Source: Chelonoidis abingdonii (Eukaryota; Chordata; Testudines; Testudinidae). Taken from it: 64,000 bases of DNA. The stretch spans positions 23,735,734 to 23,799,733 of the forward strand of contig NC_133778.1 of NCBI RefSeq assembly GCF_003597395.2, in the 5' to 3' direction. The notes under the pieces are model-generated. The model did not search any database, was not told the DNA's origin, and saw only the letters and a program-made list of their open reading frames with translations. The position numbers and the translations under genes were made by a program. Below, piece after piece: positions 61,201-64,000 of this stretch (position 1 is the stretch's first letter; each line of letters begins with the position of its first letter).

Positions 61201-62993
61201 AACCAAATTATACTTTTACTGTAAGTAATTTTTGTTTTCCTATTTTAGATTGTAACTCTGAAACTCCAGGAATATCCTTCTTTGTCCGATCTTGTAGTTT
61301 ATGTACCAGCTATTAATGGCAATAAGGTAACAAAGATGAGACTTAAAAACACTTTATTCAGCATCCGTTAAAGACAACTGACTACTATATTTTGTCCTTA
61401 TTGGTTGCAAGGAAAATGTATTAAATATGGAGAATTGCATTAAATATCTTTTACAAATTATAGTTCTGTCCTACAGTATGTGATTCAAAGGTAGAGTTTT
61501 CAACTAATTTAACATCTAGTCTACTGAAAGTAGCTATAATTCTAACATGAGTTACAGATTGTATATTTACTCACAAAAAAGTATACAGTAGTGATTTTCG
61601 AACTGCTGCTTACTTGTGGTTCTAGTCTCTTCCTTCTGTTTATCTGCTTATTTTTAAAGACAGCTCAATATACATTAATACTTTCCTAGTACTACGTTTT
61701 CATGTAAGCAGCTGCACTAGCTGTGACAAAGATGTTTTGTGATCGAGAATGTGATAGTAGGTGGTCAGTATAATCATGAATAAGAAGGGAGATTGTTTCA
61801 TAGAGAGACCATCTTTCTGTTAACTTATAACTTTCAAGCTATAAACAGCTTGAAAACCACTTTTATAAAGGAAAGTGAGAAATACTGGTTTTAAGGTGAA
61901 GTGAGAGAATAGTTTTAAATGAACTAAATATATTTTTTAGATTGTGGACCAGATTCTCAGCTCAGCTCAGTCCATTTGTGCTGCTCCAGGGGCACAAAGC
62001 ATAAAGCTGTTGTCATTGCTCCGCTAAATATTCTTCTTGTGTATGGGAATCCTTGAGGACAGGCTGCCATATACCACCCTCTTGTGCCCAGAGTAGGAGG
62101 CACTGACTTAGAGATACTAGCTCTCTGGTCATGCCGCAACACGTTGCAGCTGGGTAAAAATTGGAGCAAGTTACTCTAAAGCTGTTCTGACTTGTGCTAG
62201 TGGCTGAACCAACGGCTGGCCAGCCAGCCAGTGTAAATGAAGCATGGAAACATGACTTGCAGAAGCCTTTGAACGTTGTCGTCGTGTGAGAGTATGGTCA
62301 GACTCAATACTCTAGTTTTATGTTCATTTCAGATCTATGCAATAAAATAATATGTCTATGTTGCAGTTTACTTTGGACTGTGAATTCTTTAAAGAGGATT
62401 CCCGAATGGTACAACTTCCTGTAACACACCTTTTTTCTTTTGGTAGGTATAATGCACTGCTCTTGCAAAACTTGAAAACTGCATTTGTTGGCATATTTTG
62501 AGTAATAAATTTGGCCTTAAAATACTAAAAGATTGATCTTTGGAGTGAAATTCAAAGATAATTTCCCATTAAGCAAGCCTTATTTCACCCTCTTACTATT
62601 AGGGATTTCATAAATATTGTATATCGGATGTACATATAAAGTACCTCAACTTCCAAGAAAAACCTTAGATGAAGTGAACTTTTCAAGCAAATCAGTCTCT
62701 AGTCCTTTACTTTTCTAGATTTACTAATTGGAAATAATATAGGGTTGTCATTTCTACAGGGCTTTCTTCGAGCAAAATTGTATTAAATTCAACTGGTCTA
62801 ATTTACAATGTACAGCTCCAACACTTTGGCCAGGTAAAAATACTGAATTAAACAACGTTGATATTAACTAACTAGTTCCTTTGGAAATACAAGTGAATAA
62901 ATGCTTCTTGTTTTTGTTTTGTTTTGTTTTGTTTTGTTTAGATATACCAAGCTTTTAAAATCTATATTGAGAGCCACTGCCAGCCACACAAAG
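25118..62993 (+). CDS. PGAP1: PGAP1, GPI-inositol deacylase, 5' part (16 exons, partial)
   Basis: PGAP1 is the endoplasmic-reticulum membrane lipase that removes the acyl chain from the inositol of GPI anchors after attachment to protein, allowing efficient export. Sixteen exons were traced, all with AG/GT borders and matching phases, giving about 518 codons of a protein I recall as about 920 residues in mammals. In order: a short N-terminus and hydrophobic segment (about residues 7-22), the conserved luminal [16 protein letters not shown], the alpha/beta-hydrolase fold with [17 protein letters not shown] strand-loop sequence (exon 2) and VGHSMGG with nucleophile Ser173 (exon 4), then the luminal region with N-glycosylation sequons (NLT, NSS, NST). 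The C-terminal membrane segments lie beyond the window. There are no internal stops or frameshifts, so the gene appears functional. Start 25118 was chosen because it gives an N-terminus of the length known in mammals. Confidence 0.96.
26340..27180 (+). pseudogene. Non-LTR retrotransposon remnant (RT C-terminus and tail domain)
   Basis: Frame 26384-26611 has [20 protein letters not shown] and [14 protein letters not shown], the conserved region after the catalytic boxes of LINE reverse transcriptases (asset of the thumb: N-P-x-K-x ... YLGV-LD). Further on, frame 26817-27167 has [15 protein letters not shown] and [11 protein letters not shown], matching the C-terminal tail of such ORF2 proteins, where a Leu-Arg-Thr and Cys/His pattern is usual. 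Frames are broken between them. The 5' part and catalytic box are missing. The clade is uncertain (Jockey/CR1-related). Confidence 0.7.
27617..27898. mobile_element. Harbinger-type MITE
   Basis: Ends GGCCATGTCTACATTAG and GTATAGACATGGTT are imperfect inverted repeats of the family seen at 21266 and 42088. TAT flanks both sides (27614-27616, 27899-27901). It is internally GC-richer than the surroundings and has no coding sequence. Confidence 0.65.
29237..31866. mobile_element. 2.6-kb PIF/Harbinger-type element
   Basis: Ends GGCCTGGTCTACACTACG and TAGTGTAGACGTACCC are inverted repeats; the flanks TTA (29234-29236) and ATA (31867-31869) are an imperfect 3-bp duplication. Subterminal motifs are shared between the arms (AAACCGGT-like, CGATTTTTAGCAGCG). 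The interior is relatively CpG-rich, and it carries the remnant of a Myb-like ORF near the left side, but I find no transposase. Three copies of ATGGTACAGAACGACTGGTA-type sequence lie at about 30722, 31300 and 31352. It is a larger relative of the TAA-flanked MITEs in this window. Confidence 0.75.
29650..30010 (+). pseudogene. Decayed Myb/SANT-like ORF of the Harbinger element
   Basis: The frame at 29655-30017 encodes [20 protein letters not shown] and later a Cys/Arg-rich segment [17 protein letters not shown], spaced like the helices of the Myb/SANT-like DNA-binding proteins carried by PIF/Harbinger elements. The first helix is scrambled by frameshifts. Identification rests on position in the element and a weak pattern, so it is tentative. 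Confidence 0.4.
32350..32452. mobile_element. Harbinger MITE fragment, right end only
   Basis: The end TGTAGTGTAGACCTGGCC matches the terminal motif of the Harbinger MITEs elsewhere in the window. No matching left end was found, so it is truncated. The left limit is approximate. Confidence 0.45.
32545..32705 (+). repeat. MIR SINE
   Basis: Contains GTGTGACCTTGGGTGAGTCA and GTGCCTCAGTTCCCCTATTT followed by GTAAAAGTAGGATAATGAGG, diagnostic of MIR core and 3' region on the + strand. It ends where the CR1 copy starts. Confidence 0.9.
32716..32975 (+). mobile_element. CR1 LINE 3' end
   Basis: Contains GTTGGATATTAGGAAAAATG, GGAGGTGGTGGAATCTCCTT, AGGCTTGACAAAGC, GGGATGATTTAGTTGGGG and GGTCCCTTCCAACCCTGATA, and ends GTGATTCTATTGA, the conserved CR1 3' end with its ATTCTATG-like terminal motif. 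5'-truncated as usual for CR1. Confidence 0.93.
33525..33833. mobile_element. hAT element, TSD GTCTAGAA/GCCTAGAA
   Basis: Ends CAGGGGTTGGCAACCTCTGG and GCCAAAAGTTGCTGACCCCTG are inverted repeats of the CAGGGGTCGGCAACC type. The 8-bp flanks (33517-33524, 33834-33841) match at 7 of 8 positions. The interior is GC-rich, with repeated CCCACTGGCC/GGCCAATGGG-like motifs. Non-autonomous. Open frames inside it are incidental. Confidence 0.88.
34322..34705 (-). mobile_element. Probable solo LTR, minus strand
   Basis: Read on the minus strand, it has a TATA box (TATAAATAAG, complement of 34432-34441), then at the expected distance AATAAAA (about 34367-34373), and ends CTAACTTTGACA, a CA terminus, at 34322. 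That is the order U3-R-U5. The start (upper limit here) is not clear and I could not find the matching target duplication. No coding region of the retroelement is attached. Confidence 0.5.
36288..36441 (+). CDS. PGAP1: PGAP1 exon 2
   Basis: Encodes [38 protein letters not shown] and [13 protein letters not shown]. The last block is the beta-strand and oxyanion-loop region that opens the alpha/beta-hydrolase fold. It starts in phase 0 after GTCATAG and ends in phase 1 before GTAAGA. Confidence 0.96.
36653..36735. repeat. Palindromic MITE-like repeat
   Basis: GGGGCCATATTCTTAGCTG at the left and CACCAGCGGAGAACCCGG at the right are imperfect complements around AGTTGAAGTCAGTGAAGC. It is an old hairpin element of the same type as 16398. 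Confidence 0.5.
39055..39735 (+). mobile_element. CR1 LINE 3' end
   Basis: Begins with the segment containing GAAAAGGATTTAGGGATCAT and ATACTGCGTCCAGTTCTGGT, and ends with GTCAGATTAGATGGTTTATG and GGTCCCTTCTGATCTTAAAA, the CR1 3' untranslated region. It is diverged and 5'-truncated. The frame at 39331-39519 inside it is incidental. Confidence 0.88.
39986..40554. mobile_element. hAT element, TSD CTTCATAC/CTTTATAC
   Basis: Ends TAGGGCTGTCAAGCGATTAA and GATTCATTAACAGCCCTG are inverted repeats, with subterminal GCGATTAATTGCAATTAAC-type palindromes. The 8-bp flanks (39978-39985, 40555-40562) match at 7 of 8 positions. AT-rich interior, no coding sequence. The TAATCGC-rich ends identify a widespread vertebrate family. 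Confidence 0.85.
41586..41761 (+). CDS. PGAP1: PGAP1 exon 3
   Basis: Encodes [40 protein letters not shown] and [19 protein letters not shown]. It belongs to the hydrolase fold, before the nucleophile elbow. Starts with two bases of a Val codon after TTCCTAG; ends in phase 0 before GTAAGA. Confidence 0.97.
41762..42396 (+). other. PGAP1: PGAP1 intron 3
   Basis: Short intron, mostly occupied by one Harbinger MITE (42088-42321). Nothing else is seen. Confidence 0.7.
42088..42321. mobile_element. Harbinger MITE, TSD TAA
   Basis: Ends GACCTTGTCTGCACTACAAG and TAGTTAGTGTAGACAAACCC are inverted repeats, flanked by TAA on both sides (42085-42087, 42322-42324). 234 bp, no coding sequence. It ends 75 bp before exon 4. 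Confidence 0.85.
42397..42568 (+). CDS. PGAP1: PGAP1 exon 4, catalytic serine
   Basis: Encodes [20 protein letters not shown] followed by [20 protein letters not shown] and [24 protein letters not shown] is the nucleophile elbow of the lipase-type hydrolase; the serine is residue 173 from ATG 25118. The ATPH segment is also characteristic of the family. It ends in phase 1 before GTAAGT. Confidence 0.98.
42569..44469 (+). other. PGAP1: PGAP1 intron 4
   Basis: Contains the GC-rich hAT-type element at 43274-43947. The remaining AT-rich sequence shows no gene. Confidence 0.65.
43274..43947 (+). mobile_element. GC-rich hAT-type element, perfect TSD ACTGTGCA
   Basis: Left end TTGGGTGACCAGGTGTCCGG and right end GAAAGTTGGCAACCCTA are degenerate inverted repeats (consensus-like TAGGGTTGCCA). 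Perfect 8-bp flanks ACTGTGCA occur at 43266-43273 and 43948-43955. The interior is GC-rich with ATTGGCC/GGCCAAT motifs in both orientations, and produces several open frames without domains. A reverse copy lies at 23342. Confidence 0.9.
44470..44630 (+). CDS. PGAP1: PGAP1 exon 5
   Basis: Encodes [20 protein letters not shown] (first codon shared), [20 protein letters not shown] and [17 protein letters not shown] is an N-glycosylation sequon. The acceptor is TTTTTAAAG and the donor GTAAAA, a weaker than usual donor. Ends in phase 0. Confidence 0.95.
44631..46335 (+). other. PGAP1: PGAP1 intron 5
   Basis: Half of it is an L2-like LINE remnant (45125-45960), including a run of 16 C at 45743-45758. 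Otherwise nothing identifiable. Confidence 0.6.
45125..45960 (+). pseudogene. L2-like LINE remnant (RT end and ORF2 tail)
   Basis: A decayed YADD box is readable at 45138-45149 (Y-A-D-N, then a stop and IYIS). Farther on, the frame 45368-45781 gives [34 protein letters not shown] and [11 protein letters not shown]. These match the LQLVQNxAAR ... LHWLPVxxRIxFKxLxLxYKALNG pattern of vertebrate L2/Jockey-type LINE proteins. Several stops are present and the element is not active. The clade call L2 is by pattern only. Confidence 0.75.
46336..46388 (+). CDS. PGAP1: PGAP1 exon 6
   Basis: Small exon: [17 protein letters not shown] plus two bases of a Trp codon. Acceptor CCCCCAAACAG, donor GTAAGC. 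Confidence 0.95.
46554..46620 (+). CDS. PGAP1: PGAP1 exon 7
   Basis: Completes the Trp codon and encodes [20 protein letters not shown] and KQ. The conserved RAFFDLID marks it. The acceptor is TTGTTCCAG and it ends in phase 0 before GTTTGT. Only 165 bases separate it from exon 6. Confidence 0.95.
48024..48207 (+). repeat. DIRS left inverted terminal repeat
   Basis: Starts GTTCTTCCTTCAAGTGCTTG and runs through GTCGGAAACTTTTTCCCTTG, GGACTGGCACCGATATGGTG and CCCCCTTTCAGTTCC. The complementary sequence is found in reverse at 50751-50956. An upstream (CG)4 run is at about 48071-48079. Confidence 0.85.
48330..48920 (+). pseudogene. DIRS reverse transcriptase, broken
   Basis: Contains [46 protein letters not shown] and [17 protein letters not shown], the successive RT motifs. 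The active-site box reads YLDD at 48799-48810, intact. TGA stops at about 48532 and 48775 interrupt the frame. The segment before FYSLYF ([20 protein letters not shown]) is also typical of DIRS/Ty3-type RT N-termini. Confidence 0.85.
49220..49700 (+). pseudogene. DIRS RNase H region, broken
   Basis: [17 protein letters not shown] is the first RNase H aspartate motif (D-A-S-x-x-G-W-G-A). Downstream, another frame gives [13 protein letters not shown] and [16 protein letters not shown], which follow RNase H in these elements. A frameshift near 49330 separates the blocks. Confidence 0.75.
49870..50575 (+). pseudogene. DIRS tyrosine recombinase region, broken
   Basis: Contains [20 protein letters not shown], where ARxxSE is the start of the recombinase catalytic domain; the first arginine-like position reads AR-QGSE. 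Frameshifted pieces follow (SLHSLDV-like, then STRAQASS-equivalent region decayed near 50400-50500). Three or more frame changes occur. I cannot confirm the catalytic tyrosine by eye. Confidence 0.6.
50611..50715 (+). repeat. DIRS internal complementary region (ICR)
   Basis: The left half (50611-50651, CACCTAACTGGAATTGATAT and GAGCAAGCACTCGAAGAA) is the complement of the left terminus; the right half (about 50652-50715, CGGTTACTCACCTTTTCTGT and CGAGATGTGTTGCTCAT) is the complement of the right terminus. Together it is the complement of the circular junction, which DIRS elements need to rebuild their ends during replication. It partly abuts the right terminal repeat. Confidence 0.85.
50751..50956 (-). 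repeat. DIRS right inverted terminal repeat
   Basis: Runs from GGAACTGAAGGGGGTC through CACCCTATCGGCACC, GGGAAAAAGTTTCCGATATC and GAGCAACACATCTTGAAC to about GTGAGTAACTGTT. It is the reverse complement of the left repeat with moderate divergence. Confidence 0.85.
51457..51562 (+). CDS. PGAP1: PGAP1 exon 8
   Basis: Encodes [35 protein letters not shown] and the first base of a Gly codon. The acceptor is ATTTTTAG and the donor GTATGC. HHFVRHP is the conserved stretch. Confidence 0.95.
51563..53028 (+). other. PGAP1: PGAP1 intron 8, no element resolved
   Basis: Unremarkable AT-rich intron of about 1.5 kb. Short open frames up to 82 codons have no domain. No mobile element with resolvable ends was seen. 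Confidence 0.6.
53029..53084 (+). CDS. PGAP1: PGAP1 exon 9
   Basis: Completes a Gly codon and encodes [18 protein letters not shown]. Acceptor TTACTTCTAG, donor GTAAGT. Ends in phase 0. The next exon follows after only 82 bases. Confidence 0.94.
53167..53250 (+). CDS. PGAP1: PGAP1 exon 10
   Basis: 28 codons: [20 protein letters not shown] and VHCQNSML. Acceptor TCTTTTAAG, donor GTGAGA, both phases 0. [12 protein letters not shown] corresponds to the conserved luminal block of the family. Confidence 0.95.
53505..53745. mobile_element. Foldback Harbinger MITE, TSD TAA
   Basis: Ends GGCCTTGTCTATATTAACAA and ATTCATGTAGACAAGCCC, with TAA flanks (53502-53504, 53746-53748). The inverted repeat extends far inward: AATTAGACCGCAACAAG and GAATCCACCC on the left are matched by complements on the right (GGGTGGATTC, CTGTGGTCTAATT), so nearly the whole 241-bp element can fold. 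Confidence 0.88.
53970..54763. mobile_element. hAT element with internal GC minisatellite, TSD GTCTAGTC/CTCTAGTC
   Basis: Ends CAGTGGTCCCCAACCTTTTT and CGCGTTGGGGACCACTG are inverted repeats, and 8-bp flanks (53962-53969, 54764-54771) match at 7 of 8 positions. From about 54230 to 54690 a degenerate GC-rich unit repeats (GCAGCCCCGGAGTTCTCTGT, GGCAGGTGCGGGGC, CTTAAGCCACGGCCCTGC), giving open frames up to 269 codons on the + strand and 196 on the minus strand. These look like repeat artefacts. Confidence 0.88.
56026..56117. repeat. 19-bp perfect inverted repeat with 54-bp spacer
   Basis: AGCAATGTTGTGTCTGATT (56026-56044) and its exact complement AATCAGACACAACATTGCT (56099-56117). No known family was recognised. 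Could be a small foldback element or a hairpin. Confidence 0.75.
57272..57321 (+). CDS. PGAP1: PGAP1 exon 11
   Basis: Encodes [15 protein letters not shown] and two bases of a Cys codon. Acceptor TGATTTAACAG, donor GTGAGT. NSS is an N-glycosylation sequon. Confidence 0.94.
58165..58396 (+). mobile_element. CR1 LINE 3' end, fragment
   Basis: Ends with GGCCTGTGTTATACAAGAGG, TCATACTAGATGATCACAGT and GGTGCCTTCTGGCCTTGGAA, the CR1-type 3' terminus, and includes TTGGATGGTCTTCTAAAGGA. 5'-truncated; left limit approximate. Confidence 0.8.
58838..59490 (+). mobile_element. hAT element, perfect TSD ACTATAGT
   Basis: Ends TAAGGCTATGTTTTAGTCAT and CATGACAAACACGGAGCCTTA carry the TAAGGCT inverted repeat. 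Perfect 8-bp flanks ACTATAGT at 58830-58837 and 59491-59498. Subterminal GTTATGGACAGGTCACGG and GCCCGTGACTTGTCCATGAC form a hairpin. Same family as 47599-51081, opposite orientation, without the DIRS insertion. The interior is GC-rich, with TCCCATTGGC and CAATGGGAG in inverted arrangement. Confidence 0.93.
59648..59699 (+). CDS. PGAP1: PGAP1 exon 12
   Basis: Completes a Cys codon and encodes [17 protein letters not shown]. Acceptor TTTTACAG, donor [16 protein letters not shown] is strongly conserved in the family. Confidence 0.96.
59700..61248 (+). other. PGAP1: PGAP1 intron 12, nothing identified
   Basis: AT-rich, with open frames up to 91 codons lacking domains. I see no element with clear ends. 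Confidence 0.55.
61249..61326 (+). CDS. PGAP1: PGAP1 exon 13
   Basis: 26 codons: [20 protein letters not shown] and AINGNK. Acceptor TTCCTATTTTAG, donor GTAACA. Both phases 0. Confidence 0.95.
61327..62366 (+). other. PGAP1: PGAP1 intron 13
   Basis: AT-rich with a GC-richer block at 61940-62240 (GGACCAGATTCTCAGC, then CAGGCTGCCATATACC), probably an old repeat of the GGCCAGAT-type. A short GGCCAGCCAGCCAG run lies at 62217. No gene. Confidence 0.55.
62367..62442 (+). CDS. PGAP1: PGAP1 exon 14
   Basis: Encodes [20 protein letters not shown] and HLFSF and the first base of a Gly codon. Acceptor GTTGCAG, donor GTAGGT. DCEFFK and [10 protein letters not shown] are conserved. Confidence 0.96.
62760..62833 (+). 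CDS. PGAP1: PGAP1 exon 15
   Basis: Completes Gly and encodes [20 protein letters not shown] and HFGQ. Acceptor TTTCTACAG, donor GTAAAA. NST is an N-glycosylation sequon. Confidence 0.95.
62910..62941 (+). promoter_or_regulatory. PGAP1: (TTTTG)n microsatellite forming the exon 16 3' splice-site tract
   Basis: About five TTTTG units run directly into the acceptor TTTAG at 62937-62941. They replace the usual pyrimidine tract. The preceding intron (62834-62941) is only 108 bp, so the repeat makes up a quarter of it. Confidence 0.75.
62942..62993 (+). CDS. PGAP1: PGAP1 exon 16 (last in window)
   Basis: Encodes [17 protein letters not shown] and one further base, ending in phase 1 before GTAAAT. 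IYQAFKI is conserved, while the end is more divergent. Later exons (rest of the luminal domain and the C-terminal membrane segments) lie outside the window. Confidence 0.93.
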
Positions 62994-64000
62994 GTAAATT
63001 TAATGTTTTCCTGAAGTGCACATAAATGGTTGCAGTAAAATATATTTTGACAGCTTTTTTTCTGTTGTACATCTGCCTCCCAGCTCTCTCATGTTCCATA
63101 CTGTAATGTGATTGCTAACAAGTTCTTTACTTTTTATATAATTTTTTTTGCTGTGAAAGTTGCCAGACTGAGCGCTCTGGAGACTGAAATCCTCTGTTCT
63201 GTCCAATGAACACACAAAATATGGGCAGTGTCTGTATAAGCTTCCCAACCCTGTCAGTGTGCTTCACCTCTCTTTCTAGAAGGACCATTCGTAAAGGTGA
63301 GGGAAGTAGTCTGGACTCCTTAACTATTCCATCCTTGGTGTCTCTGCAAAGAGAGGTGCCACTTATATTAGTGGGCTTCGGTTAGGTTGACACTATCTGT
63401 CAGGATCTGGACTATGAGTTCTAGAGTCCTTGTATGGTAAGGGCTTTCAATTGCTATTGACTGAAGTAAAATCTGAATTGTTGACTTAGGGATGAGATGC
63501 TCTGTGTCTTATTACTGCTTTCTTGTACCATTTAGACCCTTCAGTTTGGTGTAGAAGATTTTTATGGCTTTTAATAATGAACCCAAATCATCTTTGCATG
63601 GGTCTCAATCTGTTTACACACTTCTTTTAAACAAAAACTGAAAAAAATTCTGTTGTGAATATATGTTTCAAAATAAAAATCCATAATCTGTATCACTGTC
63701 TATGTGGGAGAGTGGTTCTAAATGAAAATAATTAGCAAGGATTTTCTAGGTTCCTGAAGGAACCATGCACCACGGAAGATCTTGCAAGGACTACAAAATG
63801 GGCCATATCATATGCCCAACACTGGAAAAATCTATGATTGTGGCAGAAGGACATGAAAAGAAGATCTGGGCACACTGGTGTGCCTGTTAAGCTTTCCTAC
63901 TGTGCTTATTGGAGGATGGTTGACATATTTCACTCTCAACGGTGATAGACAGATAGATATAGATAGTTAGTTAGATATATCTCAGTCTCACACACACGGT
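62994..64000 (+). other. PGAP1: Start of PGAP1 intron 16
   Basis: AT-rich sequence with no exon that I can recognise. It ends in a GATA/TTAG microsatellite at about 63943-63980. An 82-codon minus-strand frame at 63000-63248 has no domain. Confidence 0.55.

Noticed and set aside
63000..64000. A further PGAP1 exon after 62993
   Set aside because: I looked for sequence continuing the conserved protein with AG/GT borders and found none; the next exon is probably outside the window.

Overview
The window is vertebrate nuclear DNA, most likely from a turtle. The basis is intron-rich genes with GT-AG splicing and long introns, CR1-type LINE 3' ends, ancient MIR and L2-like remnants, two DIRS-type tyrosine-recombinase retrotransposon remnants, and many hAT and PIF/Harbinger elements of the kind I associate with turtle genomes. 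The assignment to turtle rests on repeat content read by eye.

Two protein-coding genes lie in tandem on the + strand. (1) The 3' end of ANKRD44, an ankyrin-repeat regulatory subunit of protein phosphatase 6: five coding exons between 3412 and 15717, then an AT-rich 3' UTR of about 4.5 kb with a good poly(A) signal at 20203-20208. (2) The 5' part of PGAP1, the ER GPI-inositol deacylase: a CpG-rich promoter at about 24.9-25.3 kb, exon 1 from ATG 25118, and 15 more exons whose phases all join, up to 62993. About 518 codons are present, including the G-H-S-M-G nucleophile motif; the rest lies beyond the window. The order ANKRD44 then PGAP1, same strand, matches the known amniote neighbourhood. 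No other cellular gene was found.

Layout: 1-3.4 kb is an ANKRD44 intron holding a hAT-like fragment and a solo-LTR-like element (5-bp duplication CTGTG) that received two small hAT elements. 3.4-15.7 kb holds ANKRD44 exons, with an old DIRS remnant with gag, RT and RNase H traces at about 7.8-10.7 kb. 15.7-20.2 kb is 3' UTR. 20.2-25 kb is intergenic, with a Harbinger MITE containing a hAT, and a GC-rich element split by a 526-bp inverted-repeat element just upstream of the PGAP1 promoter. 25.1-64 kb is PGAP1; its introns hold a non-LTR retrotransposon remnant, a 2.6-kb Harbinger element, MIR and CR1 copies, several hAT elements with 8-bp duplications, Harbinger MITEs flanked by TAA, an L2-like LINE, and a hAT (47599-51081) carrying a nested DIRS (48024-50956) whose inverted terminal repeats and internal complementary region are still readable.

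The most interesting structures are the DIRS-in-hAT nest, the 526-bp element with terminal-repeat-derived tandem copies, the repeated CAACATGG-type motifs in the PGAP1 promoter with an in-frame upstream ATG, and a (TTTTG)n microsatellite acting as the tract of a PGAP1 3' splice site. I see no wholly new biological system.
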